DNA of 64,000 nucleotides from Alphaproteobacteria bacterium (GCA_030427405.1 JAUHXK010000009.1:62001-126000); one strand, 5' to 3'. Positions 18,092 through 27,666 are shown, counted from the stretch's first letter. Program-made: numbers and translations. Notes: generated by a model from the sequence alone, not told the origin.

Positions 18092-18844
18092 ATGTTCGGA
18101 ATTGATATCATAGACGCAGGGCTGTTGCCCGCGATGTTCATCGCCTTGATCGGGGGGCTGATCAGCTTTCTGTCGCCTTGCGTGTTGCCGATTGTTCCGC
18201 CGTACCTGGCCTATATGAGCGGCGTGACCATCAACGAGATGCAGGACGAGGCCGCGGCGCGGCGCAAGGCGACGCTGTCGGCATTGTTTTTCGTTCTGGG
18301 TCTTTCGACGGTCTTTCTGTTGCTGGGCTTTACCGCGTCGGCCTTTGGCGCGTTCGTGCTGAAGAACCAGGAATTGTTCGCCAAGCTGTCAGGGGCGGTC
18401 GTCATCGTATTCGGCCTGCATTTTCTGAACGTCTTCCGCATCCCGATTCTGGACCGCGAGGCGCGGGTCGAAACCGGCGATTCCGGTGGGTCGGTATTTG
18501 GCGCCTATATCCTGGGGTTGGCCTTTGCATTTGGCTGGACGCCCTGCATTGGTCCTCAGCTTGGGGCGATTCTGTCGCTGGCCGCGTCCGAGGCCTCCGT
18601 CGCGCGGGGTACACTGCTGCTGGGGGTATATGCTGCGGGATTGGGGATACCGTTTCTTTTGGCCGCGATGTTCCTGAACCGGTCGATGACCGTGATGAAC
18701 CGGATCAAGCCCTATATGGGCACGATCGAAAAGGTCATGGGTGGGCTATTGCTGTTTGTCGGCATCATGCTGATCACCGGGCTGTTCACAGAGTTCAGCT
18801 GGTGGCTGCTGGAGACATTTCCGGCCCTGGCGACCTTGGGCTGA
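18092..18844 (+). CDS. ccdA: Cytochrome c biogenesis protein CcdA
   Basis: Inner-membrane thiol reductant transporter that passes electrons from thioredoxin to periplasmic CcmG/CcmH-type proteins. 250 residues, six membrane helices. The redox cysteines lie in the inverted-repeat motifs SPCVLPIVPPYLAYMSG and TPCIGPQLGA. It belongs functionally with ccmE, ccmF and ccmH at 1.9-6.1 kb. It diverges from the tusA-like gene across 105 bp. Confidence 0.92.
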   Translation: MFGIDIIDAGLLPAMFIALIGGLISFLSPCVLPIVPPYLAYMSGVTINEMQDEAAARRKATLSALFFVLGLSTVFLLLGFTASAFGAFVLKNQELFAKLSGAVVIVFGLHFLNVFRIPILDREARVETGDSGGSVFGAYILGLAFAFGWTPCIGPQLGAILSLAASEASVARGTLLLGVYAAGLGIPFLLAAMFLNRSMTVMNRIKPYMGTIEKVMGGLLLFVGIMLITGLFTEFSWWLLETFPALATLG

Positions 18845-18931
18845 CAGGTTGGCCCCCGCGACAGCCTGTCCGTCAGCGGGTCTTACCTTGACCGGAACGC
18901 TGGGCTAGTCTGCCGATCAAAAGGCAGGGTC

Positions 18932-20146
18932 ATGAGCAGTCAGTCACCTCAACCAGCAGTGCGCAGGCGCCGGGTATTTTACATTCCCGGCTATGACCCG
19001 TTCCACCCGCGCCGCTACCGCGAGCTTTACCGAACCGAAAGCCGGGCGCAGGCCGGGATATCGGGGTACGAGATCACGGTATCGGCGAAATCGGGGGGCG
19101 GCGTCTATGGCTGGAACGTTGCCTCGTGCCAGGAGGGCGCCCAGGTTCAGTCGCAGGTCGAGGTTCTGGTCTGGTCCGATATCGTCCGCGACAGTATGGC
19201 CCGGACAATCCCGGCAACATATGCGCAACTGGTTCGCACCGCCTGGACCTATGTGTCGACCGGCGCGCTGTGGCGGTTGATGCGTCTGCGCAAGGGGCCG
19301 GTGATCGCGGCACTTTACCCTGTTGGGATGCTGATTGCGCAATTGATCCTGGCCGTGGCGATGGGATGGGGGCTGATGCGTGTCCTGAACCCGGTAATTG
19401 GCACGGCGGCGCTGTTGCCTGCGGGTATCGCCGCCTATGGGTTGCTGCATTGGTTCCGCAAGATCGACAACAAGCTGTTTGCCTATTACCTGATGCATGA
19501 CTATGCCCATACCGCACGCGGCTACGGGACGATCTCGCCGGATTTGCAGCAGCGGCTGGATGGGTTTTGCACATGTGTCGCGCAGGCTCTGAGCTCGGAT
19601 GTCGACGAAGTTCTGGTCGTCGGGCACAGTTCGGGCGCGCATCTGGGCGTTTCGGTTCTGGCCGACCTGCTGCGGCGCGACGATCTGCCCGACAAGCGTC
19701 CGGTTCTGTCGTTTCTGACGCTGGGGCAGGTGGTTCCCATGGTCTCGTTCCTTCCCGGCGCTGACAAGTTACGAGGTGATCTGCAGTTTCTGTCGGCGTG
19801 CCCGGATGTCGACTGGGTGGATGTGTCCGCGCCGGGTGACGGCTGTGCCTTTGCCCTGTGCGACCCGGTCGCCGTCAGCGGCGTTGCAAGCCAGGGCAAA
19901 GGTGGCCCGCTGGTCCTGTCGGCGGCCTTCACTCAAACCTTGTCACCTGAGCGTTGGAAGGCGCTGCGTTGGAGGTTCTTCAGGCTGCATTTTCAGTATC
20001 TCTGCGCTTTTGACCGACCGGGCGATTACGACTATTTCCAGATCACTGCGGGACCCCGGACGTTGGCCCAAAGGTTTCACGGGCGAAAACCCTCGCAATC
20101 GCGGATCGAAACCGCGGTATCCGGTTTCACCTCGGTGGTCTCATGA
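18932..20146 (+). CDS. Membrane-associated alpha/beta-hydrolase-like protein of unknown function
   Basis: 404 residues. I do not recognise a named family. A nucleophile-elbow motif VVGHSSGAHLGVSVLADLL at about 230 suggests an alpha/beta hydrolase with Ser in GHSSG; two hydrophobic helices (about 130-150 and 153-170) sit before it. The N-terminus has YIPGYDPFHPRRYRELYR. Its stop overlaps the start of the cytochrome P450 gene by 4 bp, so the two are translationally coupled and may act on one substrate. Lipid or ester hydrolysis is plausible but unproven. Confidence 0.7.
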   Translation: MSSQSPQPAVRRRRVFYIPGYDPFHPRRYRELYRTESRAQAGISGYEITVSAKSGGGVYGWNVASCQEGAQVQSQVEVLVWSDIVRDSMARTIPATYAQLVRTAWTYVSTGALWRLMRLRKGPVIAALYPVGMLIAQLILAVAMGWGLMRVLNPVIGTAALLPAGIAAYGLLHWFRKIDNKLFAYYLMHDYAHTARGYGTISPDLQQRLDGFCTCVAQALSSDVDEVLVVGHSSGAHLGVSVLADLLRRDDLPDKRPVLSFLTLGQVVPMVSFLPGADKLRGDLQFLSACPDVDWVDVSAPGDGCAFALCDPVAVSGVASQGKGGPLVLSAAFTQTLSPERWKALRWRFFRLHFQYLCAFDRPGDYDYFQITAGPRTLAQRFHGRKPSQSRIETAVSGFTSVVS

Positions 20147-21492
20147 CGCCGCCCAAACCGGAACCCCGGCCCGATAACGTGCCCCTGTGGCGCTATATCA
20201 AGCTGTTTCGCCAGGACATACTGTCGGCGCAACCGCAGCGGCTTTATCGTGCATGGATGGCCGAGTTCCGCACGCTGTTCTTCCGGTCCTACATGATCAA
20301 CCAGCCGGATTTGATCGACATCGTGCTGAAGGACCGGCCCGACGACTTTCCGAAATCCGACCGGATCCGCGAGGGGTTGCGCCCCTTGCTGGGCAACTCG
20401 GTCTTTTTGACAAATGGCGAAACCTGGAATCGGCAGCGCCGGATCATTGATCCAGCATTCGAAGGCGGGCGACTGAAGGATACGTTTCCGGCCATGTTGG
20501 ATGCCGCCCGGTCCTGTGTCCGGCGATTGCAACACGCCCCAGACCCCGAGATTGAGGTCGAAGAAATCACCAGCCACGTCGCCGCCGACGTGATTTTCCG
20601 CACGCTTTTTTCGGTTCCGATCGAGCATGAGATCGCAGCACAGGTCTTCGAGAAATTCCGTGACTATCAGCGCGCGCAGCCCTTGCTGAACCTTGCCGCA
20701 TTTGTGCGAATGCCTCAGTGGATGCCACGCCTGCATTCGGGCCGCACGCGGCGCAATGCCCGAGAGATCCGCGCGTTGATCGGGCAACTGACACGGGACC
20801 GGGCCGCGGCGATCCGGGCGGGTACGGCGCCCGATGACCTTGCCACCAAGATCATGACCACGCCCGACCCCGAAACCGGCCGTTGTTTCGAGACCGAAGA
20901 GATGATCGACCAGGTCGCGATTTTCTTTCTGGCGGGACATGAAACCAGCGCCTCGGCTCTGGCCTGGGCGCTGTACCTGATGGCGCGTTACCCGGACTGG
21001 CAGGACAAGGTCGCAGCCGAGGCGTCGGCGCTTGACCAAGGGGATTTCGCAGCCATGTCCCGGCTCAGGATCAGCCGCGATGTCTTTCGCGAGGCACTGC
21101 GCCTGTACCCGCCGGTTCCGATGATGGTGCGCGAAAACACCTGCCCGGAACGGTTTCGCAACCGGGATGTGCCCGTCGGGTCGCAAATCGTCCTCAGCCC
21201 CTGGCACCTTCAGCGGCATGAACGCCTGTGGGAACGCCCCGACGAATTTGACCCGGCCCGCTGGCAAACGGAAAACGGTCGGGCTTGCCAGCGTCAGGCC
21301 TTTATGCCGTTCTCGGCGGGTCCACGCGTATGTACCGGGGCCGGGTTCGCGATGGTCGAGGGCCCGCTGTTGCTGTCGATGTTGCTGCGGTATTTCCGGT
21401 TTGACACGATCCAGGGGCGGGACCCGGTCCCGGTTGCGCATCTGACCGTGCGCGCGCGCGACGGAATATGGCTGCGCCTGAGTGGGCGCTAA
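20143..21492 (+). CDS. Cytochrome P450
   Basis: 449-residue heme monooxygenase without an N-terminal membrane anchor. Hallmarks: I-helix FLAGHETSASAL, K-helix ExxR in EALRLYPPVP, PERF-type segment PDEFDPARW, and the heme-thiolate loop FSAGPRVCTGAGFA with C397 as heme ligand. It needs ferredoxin/reductase partners encoded elsewhere. Its start (ATGA) overlaps the upstream hydrolase gene. The substrate is unknown; sequence flavour resembles fatty-acid/alkane-type P450s. Confidence 0.92.
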   Translation: MTPPKPEPRPDNVPLWRYIKLFRQDILSAQPQRLYRAWMAEFRTLFFRSYMINQPDLIDIVLKDRPDDFPKSDRIREGLRPLLGNSVFLTNGETWNRQRRIIDPAFEGGRLKDTFPAMLDAARSCVRRLQHAPDPEIEVEEITSHVAADVIFRTLFSVPIEHEIAAQVFEKFRDYQRAQPLLNLAAFVRMPQWMPRLHSGRTRRNAREIRALIGQLTRDRAAAIRAGTAPDDLATKIMTTPDPETGRCFETEEMIDQVAIFFLAGHETSASALAWALYLMARYPDWQDKVAAEASALDQGDFAAMSRLRISRDVFREALRLYPPVPMMVRENTCPERFRNRDVPVGSQIVLSPWHLQRHERLWERPDEFDPARWQTENGRACQRQAFMPFSAGPRVCTGAGFAMVEGPLLLSMLLRYFRFDTIQGRDPVPVAHLTVRARDGIWLRLSGR

Positions 21493-21565
21493 CAAACTAC
21501 CATCGGTTGGCCCCATGTTGTATGCGGGTGCATAAAGCGGAATCAGTATTGAATAGGAAAGTGTT

Positions 21566-22447
21566 ATGTCCAAAGCAGAACAGCGCGCGCAGATGACAAC
21601 GGGTGCAGGATTCATTGCAGCACTGGATCAAAGCGGCGGATCCACACCCAAGGCGCTGGCGCTTTATGGCGTTGAGGCATCCGATTACGGCTCGGACGAA
21701 GAAATGTTCGGCGAAATCCAGAAGATGCGGGCCCGGATTATCCTTGCAGACGATTTCACCAGCGCCAAGGTCATCGGCGCGATCCTGTTCGAGCGCACAT
21801 TGGGCGAAGAGATCGAGGGCCGCAAAGTTGCAGACTATCTTTGGTCGGTGAAGGGTATTGTTCCGTTTCTCAAGATCGACAAGGGGCTTGAGGCTGAGGC
21901 TAATGGCGTCCAGTTGATGAAGCCGATCCCCGGTCTGGCGGAAACGCTGGGCAAGGCCGACAACGTGTTCGGCACCAAGGAACGGTCTGTCATTCACGAG
22001 GCCAATGCCGAAGGCATCGCCGCCGTGGTCGCACAGCAGTTCGACGTCGCGCGCGAGGTTCTGGCCGCTGGCATGGTTCCGATCATCGAACCCGAGGTGA
22101 ATATTCACTCGGCCACCAAGGCCGAAGCCGAGGACATTCTGAAAGCGGAAATCCTGAAGAACCTTGACCAGTTGGACGAAGGCCAGGAAGTCATGCTTAA
22201 ACTGACACTGCCCAGTGTTGACGGCCTGTATGACACGGTCGCGGATCATGCGCGCGTCCTGCGGGTGGTGGCGCTGTCGGGTGGCTATTCCACGCAAGAA
22301 GCCTGTGCGCTGCTGGCCCGGAACGGGAAGATGATCGCGTCATTCTCGCGCGCGCTGACCGAAGGCCTGTCGAAACAGCAATCAGATGCCGATTTCGGCG
22401 CGGCCCTGGGCGGCAATATCACAAAGATCTTCCAGGCCTCGGTCTGA
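21566..22447 (+). CDS. Fructose-bisphosphate aldolase class I
   Basis: Cleaves fructose-1,6-bisphosphate to DHAP and glyceraldehyde-3-phosphate through a lysine Schiff base. 293 residues, typical of the short bacterial class I enzyme. Visible blocks: AALDQSGGSTPKALALYG, PFLKIDKGL, IIEPEVNIHS and the Schiff-base lysine K212 in VMLKLTLPS. AGGAAA lies upstream of the ATG. A terminator palindrome follows at 22481. Confidence 0.93.
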   Translation: MSKAEQRAQMTTGAGFIAALDQSGGSTPKALALYGVEASDYGSDEEMFGEIQKMRARIILADDFTSAKVIGAILFERTLGEEIEGRKVADYLWSVKGIVPFLKIDKGLEAEANGVQLMKPIPGLAETLGKADNVFGTKERSVIHEANAEGIAAVVAQQFDVAREVLAAGMVPIIEPEVNIHSATKAEAEDILKAEILKNLDQLDEGQEVMLKLTLPSVDGLYDTVADHARVLRVVALSGGYSTQEACALLARNGKMIASFSRALTEGLSKQQSDADFGAALGGNITKIFQASV

Positions 22448-22459
22448 GTGTCATCCTGC

Positions 22460-23062
22460 TTAGGCGGGGCTGGTGAACGAGCGGCGCAATTGCGCCGCTT
22501 TTTCACGCATGGAACACCCTTCGGCATGGTCATTGATCAGGCCCATTGCCTGCATGAAGGCAAACACCGTGGTCGGTCCGACAAATTTCCAGCCCCGCTT
22601 TTTCAGGTCTTTCGACATCGCGATGGATTCGGCCGATGTCGAGGCGGATTGCGGTTTGCCCGGGGCAGACGGCTCGTAGGACCAGACATAGGCGGCCAGC
22701 GATCCGTGTGAGGCGACAATCTCCTGGGCCCTTTTGGCGTTGTTGATAACCGCTTGGATCTTGCCGCGGTGCCGAACGATCCCTTCGTTTTGCAAAAGAC
22801 GCTCAACATCCGCTTCATCAAACTGCGACACTGCATTGAAATCAAACTGACAAAACGCGTTCCGAAAGTTTTGACGCTTGCTGAGAATCGTGCGCCAGCT
22901 CAATCCGGACTGAAAGCTTTCCAGGCATAGTTTCTCGAACAATTTCTGATCGTCCGCAACGGGATAGCCCCATTCATTGTCGTGATATTCAAAAAACTCG
23001 GGCGCAGCGCGGCACCATGCGCAGCGCGGTTTTCCATCGGGGCCGGGAACTGTATCGCTCAT
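22460..23062 (-). CDS. tag: DNA-3-methyladenine glycosylase I
   Basis: Base-excision repair enzyme that removes 3-methyladenine. 200 residues of the HhH-superfamily Tag type. The family start is clear: CAWCRAAPEFFEYHDNEWG, then FQSGLSWRTILSKRQNFR; the zinc-binding Cys/His set is completed by GLINDHAEGC near the C-terminus. Convergent with the aldolase gene, whose terminator it contains. Confidence 0.93.
   Translation of the reverse strand: MSDTVPGPDGKPRCAWCRAAPEFFEYHDNEWGYPVADDQKLFEKLCLESFQSGLSWRTILSKRQNFRNAFCQFDFNAVSQFDEADVERLLQNEGIVRHRGKIQAVINNAKRAQEIVASHGSLAAYVWSYEPSAPGKPQSASTSAESIAMSKDLKKRGWKFVGPTTVFAFMQAMGLINDHAEGCSMREKAAQLRRSFTSPA
22481..22503 (+). terminator. Terminator of the aldolase gene, inside the 3' end of tag
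   Basis: GCGGCGCAATTGCGCCGC is a perfect 18-bp palindrome followed by TTTTT on the plus strand, a classic intrinsic terminator. It lies within the last codons of the convergent tag gene, where it encodes part of its C-terminus. Confidence 0.8.
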
Positions 23063-23121
23063 GTTCGTACACCTTTTGTTCGCAGAAACTCTAGGCCGCA
23101 GCGCAGTTCAATTGCAAGCGT

Positions 23122-23343
23122 TCAGGAACGCGAGCGATACCAATTAAGGATGAATACGCGAATGGCAGATGCCAATCCCGTTTCAGGATTTCTGGAAACA
23201 TCAATTTCCGCCGCCAAGACATTGATTGGAATGTCTTTCTCGCGTGCGATGTCGCGAAAGGCCAACCAGAATTCATCTTCCAGAGACACCGACGTCCGAT
23301 GCCCTTTGAGCGTGAGCGAGCGTTTCACCGGGCCGTCGCTCAT
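23122..23343 (-). CDS. Ribbon-helix-helix domain protein (RHH_4 type)
   Basis: 73-residue small protein, probably DNA-binding. The segment HRTSVSLEDEFWLAFRDIARE matches the strand-helix start of the RHH_4 family, with INVLAAEID and the aromatic tail VFILNWYRSRS. Its ATG overlaps the stop of the DUF4169 gene by 4 bp, so it is the third gene of the fumC operon. Target unknown. Confidence 0.8.
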   Translation of the reverse strand: MSDGPVKRSLTLKGHRTSVSLEDEFWLAFRDIAREKDIPINVLAAEIDVSRNPETGLASAIRVFILNWYRSRS

Positions 23344-23516
23344 TCGTCCAGCTCATGGTTGTCCAGGGTTTTGTCCTGTTTTTCGCGACGCAGTCTTGCC
23401 AGCGTTTTGTCCTTTTTGGACTGTCCGAACTTCGCGGCGTTTTGGTCAGCACGGGCCTTTTTATCAGCCCGTGCTTTTTCTTTGCGATACCGGTTCAGGT
23501 TGACCGGCTTTCCCAT
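23340..23516 (-). CDS. DUF4169 small basic protein
   Basis: 58-residue highly charged protein (Lys/Arg/Asp/Ala rich) starting [20 protein letters not shown], which matches the DUF4169 family as I recall it. It overlaps fumC by 1 bp (TGATG) and the RHH gene by 4 bp, so all three are co-translated. Function unknown. It is below usual ORF length cut-offs and easily missed. Confidence 0.8.
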   Translation of the reverse strand: MGKPVNLNRYRKEKARADKKARADQNAAKFGQSKKDKTLARLRREKQDKTLDNHELDE

Positions 23517-24910
23517 CAGTCCTTGGGCCCGATCATCTGTTCGGGGCGCACGACCGCGTCAAAAGTCGCTTCGTCCACAAAGCCCAGCGCGATGGCTTCT
23601 TCCTTCAACGTGGTACCGTTCTTGTGCGCGGTCTTGGCGACGGTTGTGGCGTTGTCATAGCCGATTGTGGGGGCAAGTGCGGTGACCAGCATCAGCGATT
23701 CCTTCATCAGCTTGTCGATGCGCGGCTCATTGGCCTTGATGCCCAGCAGCATCCGTTCCGTAAAGCTGTCGGCAGCATCGCCCAGCAATTGGATGGACTG
23801 CAGCAGGTTATAGGACATCATCGGGTTATAGACGTTCAGCTCGAAATGCCCTTGGCTGCCTGCGAAGTTCATCGCTGCGTTATTGCCCATCACATGGGCC
23901 GCAACCTGGGTCAGCGCCTCGGCCTGGGTCGGGTTCACCTTGCCGGGCATGATGGACGATCCGGGTTCGTTCTCGGGCAGGATCAACTCGCCCAGACCCG
24001 AGCGGGGGCCAGAGCCCAGGAACCGGATGTCGTTGGCGATCTTGTAGCAGCTGCCTGCGATCGTCGCCAACGCGCCGGACATGAAAACCATCGCGTCATG
24101 GGCCGCCAACGCTTCGAACTTGTTCGGAGCGGTCACGAAGGGCAGGTCGGTAATCTCGGCCATATGGCCCGCGACCGCCTCGCCCCAACCGTTCTGGGTG
24201 TTCAGACCGGTGCCAACGGCGGTGCCGCCTTGGGCCAGTTCGTAGATGCCCGGAAGAGCCGCGTTCACGCGGGCGATGCCCTGACGAATTTGGTGGGCGT
24301 AGCCACCGAATTCCTGCCCCAAGGTCAGAGGCGTCGCGTCCTGAGTATGGGTCCGGCCGATCTTGATGATGTCTTTGAATTCCTGGGCTTTCTGCTCCAG
24401 CCCGGATGCCAGTTTCTCGAGACCCGGCAGCAGAACATCGCGCACGCTCATGGCCGTGGCAATATGCATGGCGGTCGGGAAAGTGTCATTCGACGACTGC
24501 CCCATATTGCAGTGATCATTGGGGTGAACCGGGTCTTTCGAGCCGATGACGCCGCCCAGAATCTCGATCGCGCGGTTCGCAATGACCTCGTTCGAGTTCA
24601 TGTTGGACTGGGTGCCTGACCCTGTCTGCCAAACGACCAGAGGGAAATTGTCGTCGAACTTGCCCTCGATCACTTCGCCCGCGGCCTGAATGATCGCGTC
24701 GGCAATCGTTGCGTCCAGCTTGCCGGTCGCCTTGTTCTGCATGGCACAGGCTTTTTTGATAACGCCCAGCGCGCGCACGATGGCCACGGGTTGTTTTTCC
24801 CAGCCGATGGGGAAGTTCATGATCGAACGCTGCGTTTGCGCCCCCCAGTATTTGTCGGCAGGGACCTCCAGCGGGCCAAAACTGTCGGATTCGGTGCGGG
24901 TTTGGGACAT
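23516..24910 (-). CDS. fumC: Class II fumarate hydratase
   Basis: TCA-cycle enzyme interconverting fumarate and malate; heat-stable, iron-independent. 464 residues. The superfamily signature [11 protein letters not shown] (in [23 protein letters not shown]) is intact, and SGTQSNMN and the HP segment [14 protein letters not shown] are the other two conserved regions. First gene of a three-gene overlap operon with DUF4169 and RHH genes. Confidence 0.96.
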   Translation of the reverse strand: MSQTRTESDSFGPLEVPADKYWGAQTQRSIMNFPIGWEKQPVAIVRALGVIKKACAMQNKATGKLDATIADAIIQAAGEVIEGKFDDNFPLVVWQTGSGTQSNMNSNEVIANRAIEILGGVIGSKDPVHPNDHCNMGQSSNDTFPTAMHIATAMSVRDVLLPGLEKLASGLEQKAQEFKDIIKIGRTHTQDATPLTLGQEFGGYAHQIRQGIARVNAALPGIYELAQGGTAVGTGLNTQNGWGEAVAGHMAEITDLPFVTAPNKFEALAAHDAMVFMSGALATIAGSCYKIANDIRFLGSGPRSGLGELILPENEPGSSIMPGKVNPTQAEALTQVAAHVMGNNAAMNFAGSQGHFELNVYNPMMSYNLLQSIQLLGDAADSFTERMLLGIKANEPRIDKLMKESLMLVTALAPTIGYDNATTVAKTAHKNGTTLKEEAIALGFVDEATFDAVVRPEQMIGPKD

Positions 24911-25116
24911 CTGTCACTCCGTCGGGTATGCAATCGTATGCCGTTTAGCCGCAGTTGCCCTGTGGCGCAATCGGCCAGTTGCGCGCACCTTAAACGCAAG
25001 GGCGTCAAAGGTATAGGCAACCGGGTGCGTCATTTTCTTGTGTTCGGGACAATCAGCGCCATTGCGGGCGCGCGTGGCTCGGCTAGAATAAAGATGTAAA
25101 CTTGGTGGAGATTTTC

Positions 25117-25680
25117 ATGCGCGTTCGTGACCGGGCCCGGCTGTCAGTTGTTGGAGTTCTTGCACTGGTTGCGGTGGTTTGGGCATCTGCGCTTCCCAAA
25201 CTGGCCGAAGCGGCCGACATTGCGCCGTTTGTCGGGGATTATGTCGGCTCGGCCGACGTTGTGGACGCAAGCGGAGAGACCACACCGCGCGACATGAGCG
25301 TTTCGATCCATGAAACGTCTGACGGGTTTAATGTCAGTTGGCGAACAACGACCTATAAAGGCGACGGTCGCGTCAAAGAACAGAAATACTCGGTCGATTT
25401 TCGACCCTCGGATCGCCCGGACGTCTTTTCAGCCGCGATGAAACGCAATGTTTTCGGCCATGAGGTGCCGCTGGACCCGATGAAAGGCGAACCTTTTGTC
25501 TGGGGGCGGATCGACGGCGCAACGCTGACTGTTTTTTCGTTGTTTATCGACGAAAGAGGCGGCTATGAGCTTCAGCAATTCGACCGGACACTGACCGAGA
25601 ACGGGCTGGATCTGTCCTTTTCCAGATTCAGGGATGGCCTGAAATCCAGATCGGTTCAGACCTTCCTGGAAAAACGGTAA
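25117..25680 (+). CDS. Secreted protein of unknown function
   Basis: 187 residues with an N-terminal signal peptide (about 1-32, ending near PKLAEAAD). The rest is beta-rich and soluble, with segments such as VGDYVGSADVVD and FNVSWRTTTYKGDG that suggest a small beta-barrel or lipocalin-like ligand-binding fold. No catalytic motif is recognised. The strong GGTGGAG at 25104-25110 selects the ATG at 25117. It is convergent with sspB (16 bp apart). Confidence 0.7.
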   Translation: MRVRDRARLSVVGVLALVAVVWASALPKLAEAADIAPFVGDYVGSADVVDASGETTPRDMSVSIHETSDGFNVSWRTTTYKGDGRVKEQKYSVDFRPSDRPDVFSAAMKRNVFGHEVPLDPMKGEPFVWGRIDGATLTVFSLFIDERGGYELQQFDRTLTENGLDLSFSRFRDGLKSRSVQTFLEKR

Positions 25681-25696
25681 GGGCGACCGGACGTTC

Positions 25697-26161
25697 TTAT
25701 TTGCGGAAACTGTCCAGCGACACAACATCCGCGTCATGCGGCTGATCGGGTTCTTCAACCTCAACCTCGATCGACTCTTCGGTGATCAGGTCGGCATCAT
25801 CCTCGTCATCGGGGCTTTCGAACCGCAGGCCAAATTCAACCGACGGATCCACGAATGTCTTGATGGCGAGGTAGGGTATGTACAGCGGTTCCGGCGTATC
25901 ACCGAAGTTCAGCGTGATCGAAAACCCGTCTTCGCCGACCTCAAGATTTTCGAACCAATGCTGCATGACCACGGTCATCTCGTCGGGATAGCGCTGACGC
26001 AGCCAATCCGCCAGTTCCACGCCGTCCTGACGTGTGTCGAAGGTGATGAAAAAGTGATGCGCGCCCGGCAGGCCGTGTTCGGCAACTTCGTTCAGCACAG
26101 TCTTGATTAGACCGCGCATCGCCGTGTGCATCAGGTTCCCATAGTCAATGTCTTGCGACAT
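25697..26161 (-). CDS. sspB: SspB-family ClpXP adaptor (alpha type)
   Basis: Binds ssrA-tagged peptides and delivers them to ClpXP. 154 residues. The core GAHHFFITFDTRQDGVELADWLRQRYP and MTVVMQHWFENLEVGEDGFSITLNF match alpha-SspB; the acidic tail ends in the C-terminal ClpX-binding-type segment DADVVSLDSFRK. ATG at 26161; a longer frame upstream has no family match. Its substrate, tmRNA-tagged protein, is produced by ssrA 2 kb downstream. Confidence 0.88.
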   Translation of the reverse strand: MSQDIDYGNLMHTAMRGLIKTVLNEVAEHGLPGAHHFFITFDTRQDGVELADWLRQRYPDEMTVVMQHWFENLEVGEDGFSITLNFGDTPEPLYIPYLAIKTFVDPSVEFGLRFESPDDEDDADLITEESIEVEVEEPDQPHDADVVSLDSFRK

Positions 26162-26237
26162 GCGTTTTCCTCGAAAGTGGTTGTTCTCAGCATAGGGGAT
26201 TCGGCTGGAAACGAAAGAGCGGGTTGTGCCGGATTGT

Positions 26238-27509
26238 TTAGATAAAATGCAATCCTGCGCCAGACAATCCCATGATCGCCAAAGTTGGCGCAAAACCCAG
26301 TTTTTGCCTGAAAATCAGTATGGCGGCGGCGGCTGTTAACGCCAGCGCCTCGGGGTTCAGCGTTGCCACATCCGGTACGGGCACCGAAAGCGGGCCCCAG
26401 GATTTGACCGGCAAATGCTCAAATAGAACGTTTAGGGCGAACCACACTGATAGGTTGAGAATCACTCCGACGACCGCGGCGGTGATTGCATGCATCGCGC
26501 CGGCCAGGCGCGGACGGTTGGCAATCATCTCCAAATGCGGGCCAGCCAGGAAAATCCACAGGAAACACGGAACGAAGGTGGCCCACAGGGCAACGGCCCC
26601 GGCGGCTATGGCCAGGGGGGCGCCTCCGGCGATTTGGCCGGTCAGCATGGCGACAAATTGCGTCACCAGGATCAACGGGCCGGGGGTGGTCTCGGCCAGG
26701 CCCAGCGCGTCGATCATCTGGTCGGTATTCAGCCAGTGATAACTGTCGACCACGGTTTGCGTCATATAGGCCAATACCGCGTAGGCCCCGCCAAAGGTGA
26801 CGACGGCGAGGCGGGCAAAGAACCAGCCCAGATCGGCAAGCAGGGCGTGACCTGACACTTGCAGCAGCCCAAGGGGCCCAAGCCACAGGGTCAGCCAGAT
26901 CGCGGCAGTCCGAACTGGGGTTGCCAGCGCCCTTGGCGTGTTCACCGGTTGCGGCCCGGGCGCCGTGTCGCGGGACAGGGCATAGCCCCACAGGGCTGCG
27001 GTCAGAACAATCAGCGGAAATGGCAGGTTCAACGCAAAGATGGCAAGGAATGCAAGCCCTGCAACCAGCCGGTGCCGCCCATCCGTGAGCGCCTTGCGGG
27101 ACAGGGTCCTGAGCGCCTGCAAAACGATGACGATCACAGTCGCCTTCACGCCCAGAAAGGCCGATTGGACCAATGGAACAGAGCCATAGGAGGCATAAAG
27201 CGCCACGAGTACGGCGATAATCAGCGCACCGGGCAGAACAAATAGCCCGCCCGCAATCAGACCGCCCGGCACGCCGCGCAATCGCCAGCCCGCATAGGTT
27301 GCCAATTGCATCGCCTCGGGACCCGGCAGCAACGTGCACAGGGAAAGCGCCCTCAGAAAGGTCTGCTCGTCCAGCCAGGGCCGCTGTTCGACCAATTCCT
27401 GATGCATCAGGGAAATTTGCGCAGCAGGGCCGCCAAAGGACAAAAGGCCGATCCGCCCGAAAACACGGATAATCTCGCGCATCGACGGGGAGGGCTGAGG
27501 GGCGGGCAA
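26238..27509 (-). CDS. chrA: Chromate transporter, ChrA family
   Basis: Polytopic inner-membrane protein of about 423 residues built from two homologous CHR domains. Each carries an FGG motif: SFGGPAAQI in the first and TFGGAYAVLAYM in the second, followed by ETTPGPLILVTQFV. Annotated family function is chromate efflux, though the native substrate is often unclear. The start is ambiguous: a TTG at 27509 has AGGAGA six bases upstream, whereas an ATG at 27539 has no obvious ribosome binding site. Confidence 0.85.
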   Translation of the reverse strand: MPAPQPSPSMREIIRVFGRIGLLSFGGPAAQISLMHQELVEQRPWLDEQTFLRALSLCTLLPGPEAMQLATYAGWRLRGVPGGLIAGGLFVLPGALIIAVLVALYASYGSVPLVQSAFLGVKATVIVIVLQALRTLSRKALTDGRHRLVAGLAFLAIFALNLPFPLIVLTAALWGYALSRDTAPGPQPVNTPRALATPVRTAAIWLTLWLGPLGLLQVSGHALLADLGWFFARLAVVTFGGAYAVLAYMTQTVVDSYHWLNTDQMIDALGLAETTPGPLILVTQFVAMLTGQIAGGAPLAIAAGAVALWATFVPCFLWIFLAGPHLEMIANRPRLAGAMHAITAAVVGVILNLSVWFALNVLFEHLPVKSWGPLSVPVPDVATLNPEALALTAAAAILIFRQKLGFAPTLAIMGLSGAGLHFI

Positions 27510-27666
27510 GGCATGTCTCCTGGCGTCGTTCGGATACATGCGAAACTTGGGCCGCAGCCCCGATAGGGCTTTGAAAACCTGACTTGCGGGGTGTTCGCAC
27601 CCTTACCCCGTGCCGATTTGCTAGCGCGGATCGGCGCGGGCGGTCAAGGCGGCAATCAGGCGAGCG

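Noticed and set aside
20077..21615. 512-codon open frame antisense to the P450 gene
   Set aside because: The sense frame has all P450 motifs; the antisense product is low-complexity Arg/Gly/His without a recognisable domain.
23063..23081. GTTC...GTTC upstream of tag as a LexA box
   Set aside because: Spacing is 11 bases, not the 7 required for the alphaproteobacterial SOS box.
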